The notes: generated by a model not told the origin, from the letters alone. A stretch of 43,152 nucleotides of DNA from Thermoplasmatota archaeon (GCA_018334755.1 JAGXLI010000010.1:1-43152), one strand, 5' to 3'. Counted from the first letter of the stretch, positions 1 through 7,246 are shown. Numbers and translations are program-made.

Positions 1-41
1 CTCTAGAGAGAAAAACGTTTTTTTAACATTAGCTAGCAATC

Positions 42-50
42 TTTTTATAT
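42..50 (+). promoter_or_regulatory. TATA box of the first operon
   Basis: An AT-rich TATA-like element (tttttatat) is centred about 27 bases upstream of the GTG at 74. This spacing predicts a transcript that begins at or next to that GTG, so the first gene is probably leaderless. It is the only good promoter before the five tightly packed genes that follow. Confidence 0.6.
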
Positions 51-73
51 CCAATCTAAAATGGCAACTTGGT

Positions 74-1315
74 GTGAAGATGCATCGCCTGATAGAAGAT
101 AACAACACCCGGTTTATGGACGAAAAACGTGTCCCCGATAAGGTACACATATGGGACGAAACACTGAGAGGTGGAGAACAGAGTCCGGGAGTCATATTCG
201 ATCTTAATGATAAGATGGAGCTAGCCGAGATGATGGAGATGGCTGGGATTTCCGTAATAGACGCGGGCTTTCCCATGATGTCCGAGAAAGAAAGAGGATC
301 CATCGAAGCGCTTGTCAATTCCGGTTTGGACACAGAAGTGGGAGCCACGGTCAGATGTAAGAAAGAGGATATAGACGCCGCGATAGAGCTCGGCGTAGAA
401 AACTTATACATATTTTCGACCACCAGTGAATTTCATCTACACTACAAGCAGGACATGACCGAGGAGGAATGCTTCGAAGAGGTGATGAAAGCTGTAAATT
501 ACGCTGATGAAAGAGGGGTGAACTTCGACTTCATAAGCGAAGATACCACCCGTTCCGATCTAGATTTTGTCATCGATTTATTGAACGAAGTCAGAGATAG
601 AGGCGCGGACCGTTTGATAATATGCGATACCGCCAGTTCGATAACTCCGGAGGCGATGTATTCGTTCACTTCTGAGATCATCGATGAAGTCGGGGGAGAA
701 GGTTGGGGTGTTCACTGCCACAACGATTTCGGTCTAGCCGTGGCGAATACCGTCGCGGCGGTCCAGGCGGGTGTGAACTATCCCACGGTCACCGTAAATT
801 CTCTGGGCGACAGCTCGGGCAACCCTGCTTTAGAGGAAGTAGTGATGATAATAGAAAAGTTGTTCGATACCGATACCGGGGTCGATACCACATATCTTTA
901 CGAACTTTCAAAGATGGTGGAGAGGAAATCCGGCCTTTACCTCTCTCCACAGAAACCTATCTCCGGATACAATTCGTACAGGCACGAGAGCGAAGTCCAT
1001 GTTTCCGGCGTTCTTTCTCATACCGAATCCTACGAGCCGATCACTCCTGAAGAGGTGGGTAGAGAGCGGGAGTTCGTCCTGGGCAAACACTCGGGTCCGA
1101 CCAACGTGAAAGAACTTTTAGATTCCAAAGATGTCTCCCTGACGGAAGAGCAGGTAGAGGAAGTCTTGAGAAGGATAGAAGATGAGAAGACCACCGATAG
1201 ACAGCGCCGGATAGACGATTTCCTCGAAAAGAAAGATGAGTACGATGAAGAGATGCTGGGATTCCCTGAAGACAGGTTCTGGGAACTGGTCTCCGAAGTA
1301 AAAGGTGAAGGATGA
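74..1315 (+). CDS. HMGL-family acyltransferase (isopropylmalate/homocitrate/citramalate synthase-like)
   Basis: Condensing enzyme of the DRE-TIM metallolyase family, which joins acetyl-CoA to a 2-oxo acid. Seen: the N-terminal active-site strand reads DETLRGGEQSPG (residues 28-39), the metal-binding HCHND is at about 214-218, GDSSGN is at about 245-250, and a C-terminal REFVLGKHSG segment resembles homocitrate synthases. At 413 residues it lacks the LeuA regulatory domain, as in NifV/AksA-type enzymes. Odd: the residue after the catalytic Arg is Gly33, where relatives have Asp or Glu as a metal ligand. It starts at GTG 74, placed by the TATA box, with ATG 80 as the alternative. Its stop overlaps the next start (ATGA). 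The substrate cannot be assigned; Re-citrate, citramalate, isopropylmalate and homocitrate synthase are all possible. The family call is firm. Confidence 0.85.
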   Translation: MKMHRLIEDNNTRFMDEKRVPDKVHIWDETLRGGEQSPGVIFDLNDKMELAEMMEMAGISVIDAGFPMMSEKERGSIEALVNSGLDTEVGATVRCKKEDIDAAIELGVENLYIFSTTSEFHLHYKQDMTEEECFEEVMKAVNYADERGVNFDFISEDTTRSDLDFVIDLLNEVRDRGADRLIICDTASSITPEAMYSFTSEIIDEVGGEGWGVHCHNDFGLAVANTVAAVQAGVNYPTVTVNSLGDSSGNPALEEVVMIIEKLFDTDTGVDTTYLYELSKMVERKSGLYLSPQKPISGYNSYRHESEVHVSGVLSHTESYEPITPEEVGREREFVLGKHSGPTNVKELLDSKDVSLTEEQVEEVLRRIEDEKTTDRQRRIDDFLEKKDEYDEEMLGFPEDRFWELVSEVKGEG

Positions 1316-2496
1316 AGACGGTCTCGGAACGTTTTCTTGGAGGAGAAGAAGGCGACTACGTGTTCAAAGAAGTGGACAGGGTGATGCTCCACGACGGCAA
1401 CGCCCCCTTGCTATTCGACGATATGGAAGGAGAAGATATCTGGGATCCGGAGAAAGTTACGAGCGTTATAGATCATTTCTGTCCTCCGAGTACGGTAGAG
1501 AGAGCAAATTTTGTTGAACGTTTGAGAGAGTTCGTCGAAGAGAAAGGTATAAAGGATCACGTCGAATCCGGAGGTATCTGTCACCAGGTGATGTGTGAAG
1601 GCAGAGTTTTACCCGGGGAATTGGTTGCCGGGATAGACAGTCATTCCACGACCTACGGCGCCCTAGGAGCCTTCGGCGTTGGATTCGGCTCCAGCGATAC
1701 GGTGGAGATACTGAAGGAGGGGAAGACATGGTTCAGGGTCCCGGAAACGATCCGGGTGGAGATCTCGGAAGGTGAAGATGGAAATGATATCGCCCTATCG
1801 ATGCTGGAGAAGATAAGGTATGAAGCGAACTACAAGACCATCGAGTTCGTCGATAAAGTTGGTTTGAACATGGATGACCGGTTGACCATCGCCAATATGG
1901 CGGCCGAAACCGGTGCTAAAGCTGCCTTTTTTCCACCGGACGAGATAACGAGGAGGTACCTTCAAAAATTCGATATCGAAAGTGATGTGGAGATCTCTTT
2001 ATCGGAAAAAGAACGCTGCGTGAAGGAAGTGAATATCTCGGTGGAAGAACCTCTCGTCGCGGCACCGTCCAAGCCGTACAACGTAAAAACCCTCTCCAAA
2101 GTTTCGGGCAAGAGTATCGACCAGGTGTTCATCGGGTCCTGTGCCAGCGGCAGGATGAGCGACCTGAGAGATGCGGCTGAAGTATTGGAGAGTGGAAAAG
2201 TACATCCGGACGTGAGGCTGCTCGTCACTCCCGCCTCTAAACGCGTACAGGAGAAAGCGCTGAAAGAGGGAGTGATCGAAAAGTTGGTCAAGGCCGGTGC
2301 GGTCATGTTGAATCCTAGCTGCGGGCCCTGTTCGGGTATAGACAAAGGTGTGCTAGCCGAAGGCGAGACCTGCATATCGACCCAGAACAGAAATTACCCG
2401 GGGAGGATGGGTAAAGGCGAAGTATATCTCGCAAATGCCGAGGTGTGTGCGCTTTCCGCTGTAGAGGGTGTGATACCAGAGGAGGTGGGAAGATGA
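1312..2496 (+). CDS. Aconitase-family isomerase, large subunit (LeuC/HacA-like)
   Basis: Catalytic [4Fe-4S] subunit of a 3-isopropylmalate dehydratase/homoaconitase-type hydro-lyase that moves a hydroxyl group on a tricarboxylic or dicarboxylic acid. The three expected cluster cysteines are present: Cys277 in GSCASGR, and Cys337 and Cys340 in NPSCGPCSG. The substrate-side motifs GIDSHSTTYGALGAFG are intact. At 394 residues it is slightly short for archaeal LeuC (about 420). Its ATG overlaps the previous stop, and its own stop overlaps the start of the small subunit, so the three genes are probably translationally coupled. Substrate specificity depends mainly on the small subunit and is unknown here. 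Confidence 0.88.
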   Translation: MKTVSERFLGGEEGDYVFKEVDRVMLHDGNAPLLFDDMEGEDIWDPEKVTSVIDHFCPPSTVERANFVERLREFVEEKGIKDHVESGGICHQVMCEGRVLPGELVAGIDSHSTTYGALGAFGVGFGSSDTVEILKEGKTWFRVPETIRVEISEGEDGNDIALSMLEKIRYEANYKTIEFVDKVGLNMDDRLTIANMAAETGAKAAFFPPDEITRRYLQKFDIESDVEISLSEKERCVKEVNISVEEPLVAAPSKPYNVKTLSKVSGKSIDQVFIGSCASGRMSDLRDAAEVLESGKVHPDVRLLVTPASKRVQEKALKEGVIEKLVKAGAVMLNPSCGPCSGIDKGVLAEGETCISTQNRNYPGRMGKGEVYLANAEVCALSAVEGVIPEEVGR

Positions 2497-2963
2497 GATG
2501 TAGGGCTAGAGTCTTCGGGGACGATGTAACGCTAGATGAGATACATCCAAGCCGATATTTTTCGCTGGACCCGGAGAGAGTTGTTCAGGGACTCATGGCC
2601 GGTATCGAACCGAGATTTTTTAAGACCATAGAAGATGGCGATATCATCGTCGCGGGCAGGCACTTCGGGATGGGATCCGGTAGGGAAAGCGGTGCCTGGG
2701 CGATCCAGCTGGCCGGTATAAAGGTGGTCATAGCAGAAAGTTTCTCCCGGTACATGTTCAGGAACTGCGTGAACAGAGGTATCTGGCCTCTCAAGGTGGA
2801 AGGGATACTGGATAAAGTGAGCGAAAAAGACCCGTTGGATGTGTATCCGGAGAAGGGTTCAGTGGTATTAGAAGATGGGGAGGAACTTACTTTCGAGCCG
2901 TTCCCCTCACGTATGGTAAAGATAATAAAGTCCAATACCGGTGCGGAGGATGATGTACGATAG
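2493..2963 (+). CDS. Aconitase-family isomerase, small subunit (LeuD/HacB-like)
   Basis: Swivelling-domain partner of the preceding large subunit, 156 residues from ATG 2493. This start overlaps the LeuC-like stop and removes an unlikely Cys-rich extension in the ORF track. Seen: GDIIVAGRHFGMGSGRES corresponds to the GD-IVAG-NFG-GSSRE signature, but the usual Cys is Met and one Ser is Gly. The specificity loop after HPSRY reads FSL; from memory, archaeal homoaconitase and isopropylmalate isomerase have YLRT- or YLVY-type loops. The loop therefore does not identify the substrate. It is co-operonic with the condensing enzyme, so the pair should act on that enzyme's product. Confidence 0.85.
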   Translation: MRCRARVFGDDVTLDEIHPSRYFSLDPERVVQGLMAGIEPRFFKTIEDGDIIVAGRHFGMGSGRESGAWAIQLAGIKVVIAESFSRYMFRNCVNRGIWPLKVEGILDKVSEKDPLDVYPEKGSVVLEDGEELTFEPFPSRMVKIIKSNTGAEDDVR

Positions 2964-4119
2964 AGACGTGATCGTGGTCGGAGGCGGCCCTGCAGGCCTC
3001 TCAGCCGCTGTGAGAGCGAGAAGAGTGCGTACCTACAACCTGCATTCCTCCAGCGTCATGGTCATCTCTAACGCCCCTCCCGGCGGCCTTGCGGATTGGA
3101 CGAAGGTCAGGATGACCGGTGACGGCTGGAGTCACGAGAAAGGAGAGGTCATAGATAAGTTGATGAATGATATAGAAGATTATTCGATACCGGTGAAGGA
3201 AGAAAAAGTGTTGAAGGTGAAAGATCAGGGCGACACTTTTACCGTGGTCACTGATGAGGGAGAATACACCTCTCTAGCGGTGATAGTCGCTGCCGGGATG
3301 AAGATGACTTGGAACGAACGTGAATACTTCGGAGGGAAGTTGTTCGGCACCCTGAAGGGATACCGCTTCATGGAGGATCATTTTGAGAAGTTGTGTGAAG
3401 AAGAGGAAGGTAAAACTATCGTCTTCGTGGGTACGGAAAAGTTAGATAAGACTTTAGAACTTTTTAAAGAAATAAATCAGGAGAGGATGGAAGTCAAAAA
3501 AGTGATCGACCACGGTAAGAACATACGGGGATATGAAGAGAAAGACGATGAGATAATGGTTTTGACTGAAGATGAGGAGATTCATGGAGATCACGTCTTG
3601 ATCGACTTTGAATCTTACCAGTTGGACGCTATCACCTCGGACATTGTGGAGTGTGAAAAGGACGAGACCGGCTTCATAAAGACGGACAAACGCTCCAGGG
3701 TGAATGAAGGACTCTTCGCCGCTGGAGATGTTACTGGGCCGCCGTTCTCCATCGCTAAAGCGGTGGGAGAAGGGACGACCGCCGGACTGGAGAGTTATAG
3801 ATACGTATACAGGAAAAAATTCGGCGAAGAAGCCCCCGTCTTCGCGTTCTATCCGATTCACCAGGAAGGAGAGCCGACTTATTTTGAGATCCCTGAGTTG
3901 GAAGATCATCATCGTCCAAAACTGCTCGACGACTATGAAATCGAAGATGGGAGGATCATCTTCAGAGATTGCGAGTTGGAAAAGAAGGAGGAAAATATAA
4001 GGTTGCTTCAACTCTGTGACGGAGAACACAGATTAGGGGAGATAAGAGATAAATTGGGGAACGTCGACGCTGTCATAAAAGAACTGATACATGGAAAAGC
4101 CCTTACTCTAGAGGTGTAG
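2953..4119 (+). CDS. Thioredoxin-reductase-like FAD oxidoreductase with C-terminal PqqD-like domain
   Basis: Seen: an N-terminal FAD-binding GGGPAGLSAA motif and a second FAD contact, GLFAAGDVTGPPFSIAKA (about residues 250-267), frame a TrxR-type fold. The redox CxxC of thioredoxin reductase is absent, and the central NAD(P)H-binding glycine motif is degenerate. The last 40 or so residues (NIRLLQLCDGEHRLGEIRDKL) match the pattern of PqqD-like peptide-binding domains, which normally serve radical SAM maturases. It is followed 4 bases later by such a radical SAM protein. The start is placed at ATG 2953, after GGAGG; GTG 2941 also opens the frame. The gene overlaps the end of the LeuD-like gene. 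Function inferred: an oxidoreductase working with the radical SAM partner, substrate unknown. Confidence 0.75.
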   Translation: MYDRDVIVVGGGPAGLSAAVRARRVRTYNLHSSSVMVISNAPPGGLADWTKVRMTGDGWSHEKGEVIDKLMNDIEDYSIPVKEEKVLKVKDQGDTFTVVTDEGEYTSLAVIVAAGMKMTWNEREYFGGKLFGTLKGYRFMEDHFEKLCEEEEGKTIVFVGTEKLDKTLELFKEINQERMEVKKVIDHGKNIRGYEEKDDEIMVLTEDEEIHGDHVLIDFESYQLDAITSDIVECEKDETGFIKTDKRSRVNEGLFAAGDVTGPPFSIAKAVGEGTTAGLESYRYVYRKKFGEEAPVFAFYPIHQEGEPTYFEIPELEDHHRPKLLDDYEIEDGRIIFRDCELEKKEENIRLLQLCDGEHRLGEIRDKLGNVDAVIKELIHGKALTLEV

Positions 4120-4123
4120 GACC

Positions 4124-5206
4124 GTGTTCAAACTTTTTTTGGATAAAAAAGTGAGAGCTCTTCCCTGGCGCTTCAAGCTGTTCATATTCAAGCACTACTT
4201 TAGCCTGGGGAGATCAGATAATGTTCAGGAGATCGACGGTAAGAAGGTATTATCTATCTACCTCCCTCTCTTTCCTTCAGAAGCTTTTGATACGTTTTTA
4301 GATGCGCAGGTAAAAGCCTCACAGGGTGAGCCGGTGCCGGAGATAGTCAACATATCATTGACCAGCGGATGCGAGAACGACTGCTGGCACTGCAATACGC
4401 CGGGAGAACGAGAGGATTTAGATACGGAGGTGATCTTGGAAGCTATAAAGGATCTGAAGGAATTAGGAACGTTCCAGTTCCTTTTCACCGGCGGTAACCC
4501 CCTCCTGAGAGACGATCTCGAAGAACTGATAAAGGCGACCGGTGATTCTTCCGTCGCTCTCGTTTCGACTCCGGGACCCGTAGATAAGGAAAGAGCGAAG
4601 AGTCTGAAAGAAGCCGGATGCCAGGGCGTCCTTGTAGCTTTGGAACATCACGAAGAGGAAAAGAATGACGAGATAATGGGATGTGAAGGAGCGTACGGGC
4701 GAAGTCTGAGAAGTATCGAAAATGTCAGAGATGCGGGTATGTTGACCGGTTCGTGGATAGTGGTCACTTCGGAAAAGATATCTGAATTGGACCGCTATCT
4801 AAAATTCGTCAAAGAGAAAGGCGTGACCGATGTAGCTATCTTCGAGCCGATCTTGAGCGATGATGAGAAGATGTTGGAGAAAGAGGAAAGAGAATATCTG
4901 AAAGAGATCCAAATGATCGCGAGGAAGAAAAAAGCGTATCCAAGGATCATCTCCGGTCCTTTCATGGACAGCGAAGATTTCATGGGCTGCACCGCTGGCT
5001 ACAACAGGATGTATATCTCTGAGGAAGGAGAGGTCTTTCCCTGCGATATGCTTCGGGAGGGATGGGGCAATATCTACGAGGACGATATTCAAGAAATTTG
5101 GAAGGAGATGCACGGCGAGTACTCAAGACCTCTATGCGGATGTCTCGCTTTGAACAACCCGGAAGATAGGCTGCCAGAGTATTACAGAAAGTTGATACGA
5201 AGGTGA
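4124..5206 (+). CDS. Radical SAM protein with SPASM-like C-terminus
   Basis: Seen: the canonical radical SAM cluster motif CENDCWHC (Cys83, Cys87, Cys90), a GGNP motif (FTGGNPLL) for SAM binding, and a C-terminal cysteine set, GCTAGYNRMYIS (Cys289), FPCDM (Cys307) and LCGC (Cys338, Cys340), followed by GNI and EIW signatures of auxiliary-cluster proteins. This resembles PqqE/NirJ-like maturases that modify peptides or cofactors. The GTG start at 4124 lies 7 bases after GAGGTG. It is the last gene of the operon and directly follows the FAD protein with the PqqD-like tail, which suggests a functional pair. No precursor peptide was recognised nearby, so the substrate is unknown. Confidence 0.85.
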   Translation: MFKLFLDKKVRALPWRFKLFIFKHYFSLGRSDNVQEIDGKKVLSIYLPLFPSEAFDTFLDAQVKASQGEPVPEIVNISLTSGCENDCWHCNTPGEREDLDTEVILEAIKDLKELGTFQFLFTGGNPLLRDDLEELIKATGDSSVALVSTPGPVDKERAKSLKEAGCQGVLVALEHHEEEKNDEIMGCEGAYGRSLRSIENVRDAGMLTGSWIVVTSEKISELDRYLKFVKEKGVTDVAIFEPILSDDEKMLEKEEREYLKEIQMIARKKKAYPRIISGPFMDSEDFMGCTAGYNRMYISEEGEVFPCDMLREGWGNIYEDDIQEIWKEMHGEYSRPLCGCLALNNPEDRLPEYYRKLIRR

Positions 5207-5209
5207 AGG

Positions 5210-6106
5210 TTAGAGTATAGCTAAAAGCAGTAGAAGGACCATCGGATATCTGGTCGATGTGAAGTAGAGAGGTAATCTTTTCCCCTTCTTTTGCGCTTTT
5301 TCATGAACCTCATCTGAAAGAAGGATCGAAGTTATGTCCGCGGATGTAAAGATCATGGCTAGGAGCGCGACGAGGAATACAAGAGTTGTATAGAAGTCTT
5401 TCACCTGTGGGAGCAGAGTTATAAGGACGACAGCACTTCCGATAGAAGCGGTTGATGAAGCAGATCCTACCGTTCTCTTCAGACCTAATTTATGCGCTGC
5501 CGTGGTGATCTCACATCTTCTATCTACTTCGTAATCTTCGGCGACGTTGACGAGGTTGATCCCGAAGTTGAGCAGAGCGTATCCGGCTACAAAGAGGAGA
5601 AACATCATAGTAGGGTTTGGATCTATGATAAGATGGCCGGCAAAGATAGGCAGCACGTAAACCCCCAGGTTGACCGGTATCGGACCTAAAATTCCTCTAT
5701 TTTTTAAGCGGATGGGAGGTGCTGAATAGAGGTAGCCGAAAGCCCATCCTAGAGAGGCGAGCAGAGCGACTCCGATATATCCGTTCAGAAAAAAGTAGAG
5801 TATCAGGACGAAAACGATCACGCTCTCAAAGACCATCACGTTTTTGACAGTCGAGATACCTAAGGAGTCGATAGATCTGGCAAGATCCTTCTTTTTTAGT
5901 GTGTCGACATCCCTATCGTGGTAGCAGTTTATGTTGCACGCGAAGGTTATCGAAAAGAAAAACAGGATGCCGAAGAGCAGAATATCGATATCGATCAGAG
6001 AGGAGAAATTTTCCGCTGCAAATAGAGGACCTAGTAATATCGTGGCCAAGGAAACCAGTTGTATCCTCCATCTGCTTATCTCCAGAAAAGCTCTGATTCG
6101 TCCCAC
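5210..6106 (-). CDS. UbiA-family prenyltransferase
   Basis: Integral membrane aromatic/lipid prenyltransferase with about eight hydrophobic segments over 298 residues. The two Mg-prenyl-diphosphate motifs are clear: NINCYHDRDVD gives NxxxDxxxD at residues 60-68, and NVAEDYEVD lies near residue 190. The family includes archaeal ether-lipid (DGGGP) synthases and quinone and heme prenyltransferases; nothing here decides among them. It converges on the radical SAM gene with only 3 bases between the stops. GTG 6106 is the start given by the track, with a TATA-like stretch about 25-35 bases upstream. It may or may not belong functionally with the neighbouring operon. Confidence 0.85.
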   Translation of the reverse strand: MGRIRAFLEISRWRIQLVSLATILLGPLFAAENFSSLIDIDILLFGILFFFSITFACNINCYHDRDVDTLKKKDLARSIDSLGISTVKNVMVFESVIVFVLILYFFLNGYIGVALLASLGWAFGYLYSAPPIRLKNRGILGPIPVNLGVYVLPIFAGHLIIDPNPTMMFLLFVAGYALLNFGINLVNVAEDYEVDRRCEITTAAHKLGLKRTVGSASSTASIGSAVVLITLLPQVKDFYTTLVFLVALLAMIFTSADITSILLSDEVHEKAQKKGKRLPLYFTSTRYPMVLLLLLAIL

Positions 6107-6195
6107 GGAGGAAGAAAAGAGATAACGTTCTATTAAATTTTAGGTCGGATACGAGAGACTTTTTCTGTTCGGGGATATTTAAAAATCGATATAGA

Positions 6196-6209
6196 AGCCA
6201 CCGGCGGGA
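6196..6209 (-). repeat. Partial copy of the tRNA-Thr 3' end (candidate att site)
   Basis: The 14 bases agccaccggcggga are identical to 7173-7186, the discriminator, 3' acceptor strand and part of the T arm of tRNA-Thr. They have the same orientation and lie 977 bases away on the 3' side of the tRNA. The rest of a tRNA is not present. This is the layout left by tRNA-targeting integrases. Confidence 0.5.
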
Positions 6210-6327
6210 GTTCCTTTTGCCCTCGTTAAGCCTGCATCGGTACCACAGATCAAGGATCCCAGTAAAGGCTAGATATCCTTCTGATTTCATCTAAGGATAG
6301 TTTTCATCCTGTTTATTGAATGCCGAC

Positions 6328-6492
6328 TTACAACAATTCTACTGAAAGATCCTCACATAATTCTTCTAACAGATGTTCAATGTCGTCGTTTTCGTACTCT
6401 TTGTATTTACCACTGCTGGAAGCTTGCAGTTTCGCGGTATAGGTATCTCCATTGTCATTTATCTCCACGAAACAGATCGTTTCATCTTTCAT
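6328..6492 (-). CDS. Small hypothetical protein, 54 aa
   Basis: Too short for the ORF track. The frame runs from ATG 6492 (MKDETICFVEINDNGDTYTA...) to TAA 6328, with GGGGCGATGAT just upstream as a ribosome site. The protein is acidic, with an N-terminal beta-hairpin-like stretch and an acidic helix at the end (HLLEELCEDLSVELL). I do not recognise the family; it resembles the small accessory proteins common in archaeal integrated elements. Codon use and the ribosome site support it being real. Confidence 0.5.
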   Translation of the reverse strand: MKDETICFVEINDNGDTYTAKLQASSSGKYKEYENDDIEHLLEELCEDLSVELL

Positions 6493-6577
6493 ATCATCGC
6501 CCCTTTAAAGCACATATAACTCTAGATGTAAGGTCACCTCTAAATCCCGAGAAAAATTATCCCACCTATTAAAAATG

Positions 6578-6623
6578 GGTTTATAGGATATAGTAAAGAG
6601 ATTAAGAGTTAGGCCTATAAACC
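6578..6623. repeat. Inverted repeat, 10-bp arms
   Basis: ggtttatagg at 6578-6587 is the exact reverse complement of cctataaacc at 6614-6623, with a 26-base spacer. It lies downstream of the 55-aa antitoxin-like gene and upstream of the 54-aa gene. It could be a terminator stem, an operator or the end of a mobile element. Confidence 0.55.
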
Positions 6624-6689
6624 ATTGAATCGGATATTATACTTTTACCATTAGCCCTAAAGCCCAGAACATCCTATTGGTTCCCTCCT

Positions 6690-6857
6690 TTATCTTACCC
6701 AGTCCCTATCGACCTCTTCCTCTAAGTCCTCGTCATAATGGTCTAGAAGTTTGTTCAATACTTTATCGAAAGACTCCTCACTCTTTCTTATTTTATCGAG
6801 TCTATCCCATGTCGCCTTTTTTATCTCGATAGTCTTCGCTTCTTCTTTTTCACTCAT
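6690..6857 (-). CDS. Small antitoxin-like protein (VapB/RHH type), 55 aa
   Basis: Too short for the ORF track. ATG 6857 follows GAGGCGATAAA. The sequence begins MSEKEEAKTIEIKKATWDRL and continues with DKIRKSEESFDKVLNKLLDHY, the pattern of short archaeal antitoxin-like proteins with an N-terminal strand followed by helices, often partnered by a PIN toxin. No toxin gene follows here, so it is either an orphan or a relic. Its ATG overlaps the stop of a 24-codon frame upstream (ATGA), which suggests coupled translation. Confidence 0.55.
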   Translation of the reverse strand: MSEKEEAKTIEIKKATWDRLDKIRKSEESFDKVLNKLLDHYDEDLEEEVDRDWVR

Positions 6858-6928
6858 TTTATCGCCTCTGAAGATTTATTCCTCAACGATCTCCCAAGTC
6901 CTTCAGGACTCTGTAGCTTTTCCCTCAT
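6854..6928 (-). CDS. Possible 24-aa leader peptide or truncated gene
   Basis: A frame beginning MREKLQSPEGLG, preceded by AGGTGATAGA as a good ribosome site, ends in TGA overlapping the start of the 55-aa antitoxin-like gene. It may be a leader peptide or the end of a decayed gene. The only support is the ribosome site and the coupling. Confidence 0.3.
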   Translation of the reverse strand: MREKLQSPEGLGRSLRNKSSEAIK

Positions 6929-7003
6929 TCTATCACCTATACTCAACAGTACTCATTGCTTAATAATTTTGGTCTGTAATAAGGCTGTCAAGAATCTAGT
7001 GAT

Positions 7004-7117
7004 ATGGTAGATTTGGAAAAAATTGATCCCCTCAATTCAGATAATCATTTCGAAAGATCAAAAATCACTAAAGAATTGACAGAAACCACTACACCTAACT
7101 TAGTTATACTCGCTTGA
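7004..7117 (+). CDS. Doubtful 37-aa open frame
   Basis: The frame MVDLEKIDPLNSDNHF... runs to TGA 7117 in the element-like region just before tRNA-Thr. It has no clear ribosome site or recognised family. It is listed because it is the only other frame with plausible codon use in this stretch, and it could be a gene fragment. Confidence 0.2.
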   Translation: MVDLEKIDPLNSDNHFERSKITKELTETTTPNLVILA

Positions 7118-7172
7118 TATTCTTCTCCCGATTTTTTGGGATTCTACCTTTATTTACGTGTAAATATAGCAG

Positions 7173-7246
7173 AGCCACCGGCGGGATTTGAACCCGCGGT
7201 CTATGGTTTACGAAACCATCGCTTTAGCCAGCTAAGCTACGGTGGC
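7173..7246 (-). tRNA. tRNA-Thr (anticodon CGU)
   Basis: The reverse complement folds as a 74-nt tRNA. The acceptor GCCACCG pairs with CGGTGGC, the D-arm region is GCTTAGCTGGCTAAAGC, the anticodon stem-loop is ATGGT-TTCGTAA-ACCAT with anticodon CGT, and the T arm is GCGGG-TTCAAAT-CCCGC. The discriminator is U, as in archaeal tRNA-Thr. There is no intron, and CCA is not encoded. It reads ACG codons. The track ORF at 7136-7327 is the usual false frame over a tRNA. Confidence 0.95.

Larger units (their letters stand above)
6107..7172. other. AT-rich gene-poor kilobase, probable relic of an integrated element
   Basis: This stretch lies between the UbiA gene and tRNA-Thr and is visibly richer in A/T than its flanks. 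It holds only tiny reading frames (54, 55, 24 and possibly 37 codons), a 10-bp inverted repeat, and a partial copy of the tRNA 3' end at 6196-6209 in the same orientation as the intact tRNA. No integrase gene was recognised. The longer track ORFs here (125 aa, 64 aa, 70 aa) look like chance frames. Confidence 0.5.

Noticed and set aside
1-30. Short palindromes ctctagag and aaaaacgttttt at the window edge
   Set aside because: They are short AT-rich palindromes expected by chance and have no adjoining gene to interpret them.
5913-6290. 125-aa minus ORF overlapping the UbiA gene
   Set aside because: It overlaps UbiA in another frame, has no domain and has the composition of a chance frame.
6187-6300. 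Possible structured RNA or second tRNA upstream of UbiA
   Set aside because: Only the tRNA 3' end matches; no D arm, anticodon arm or 5' acceptor strand is present, and no known riboswitch core could be seen.
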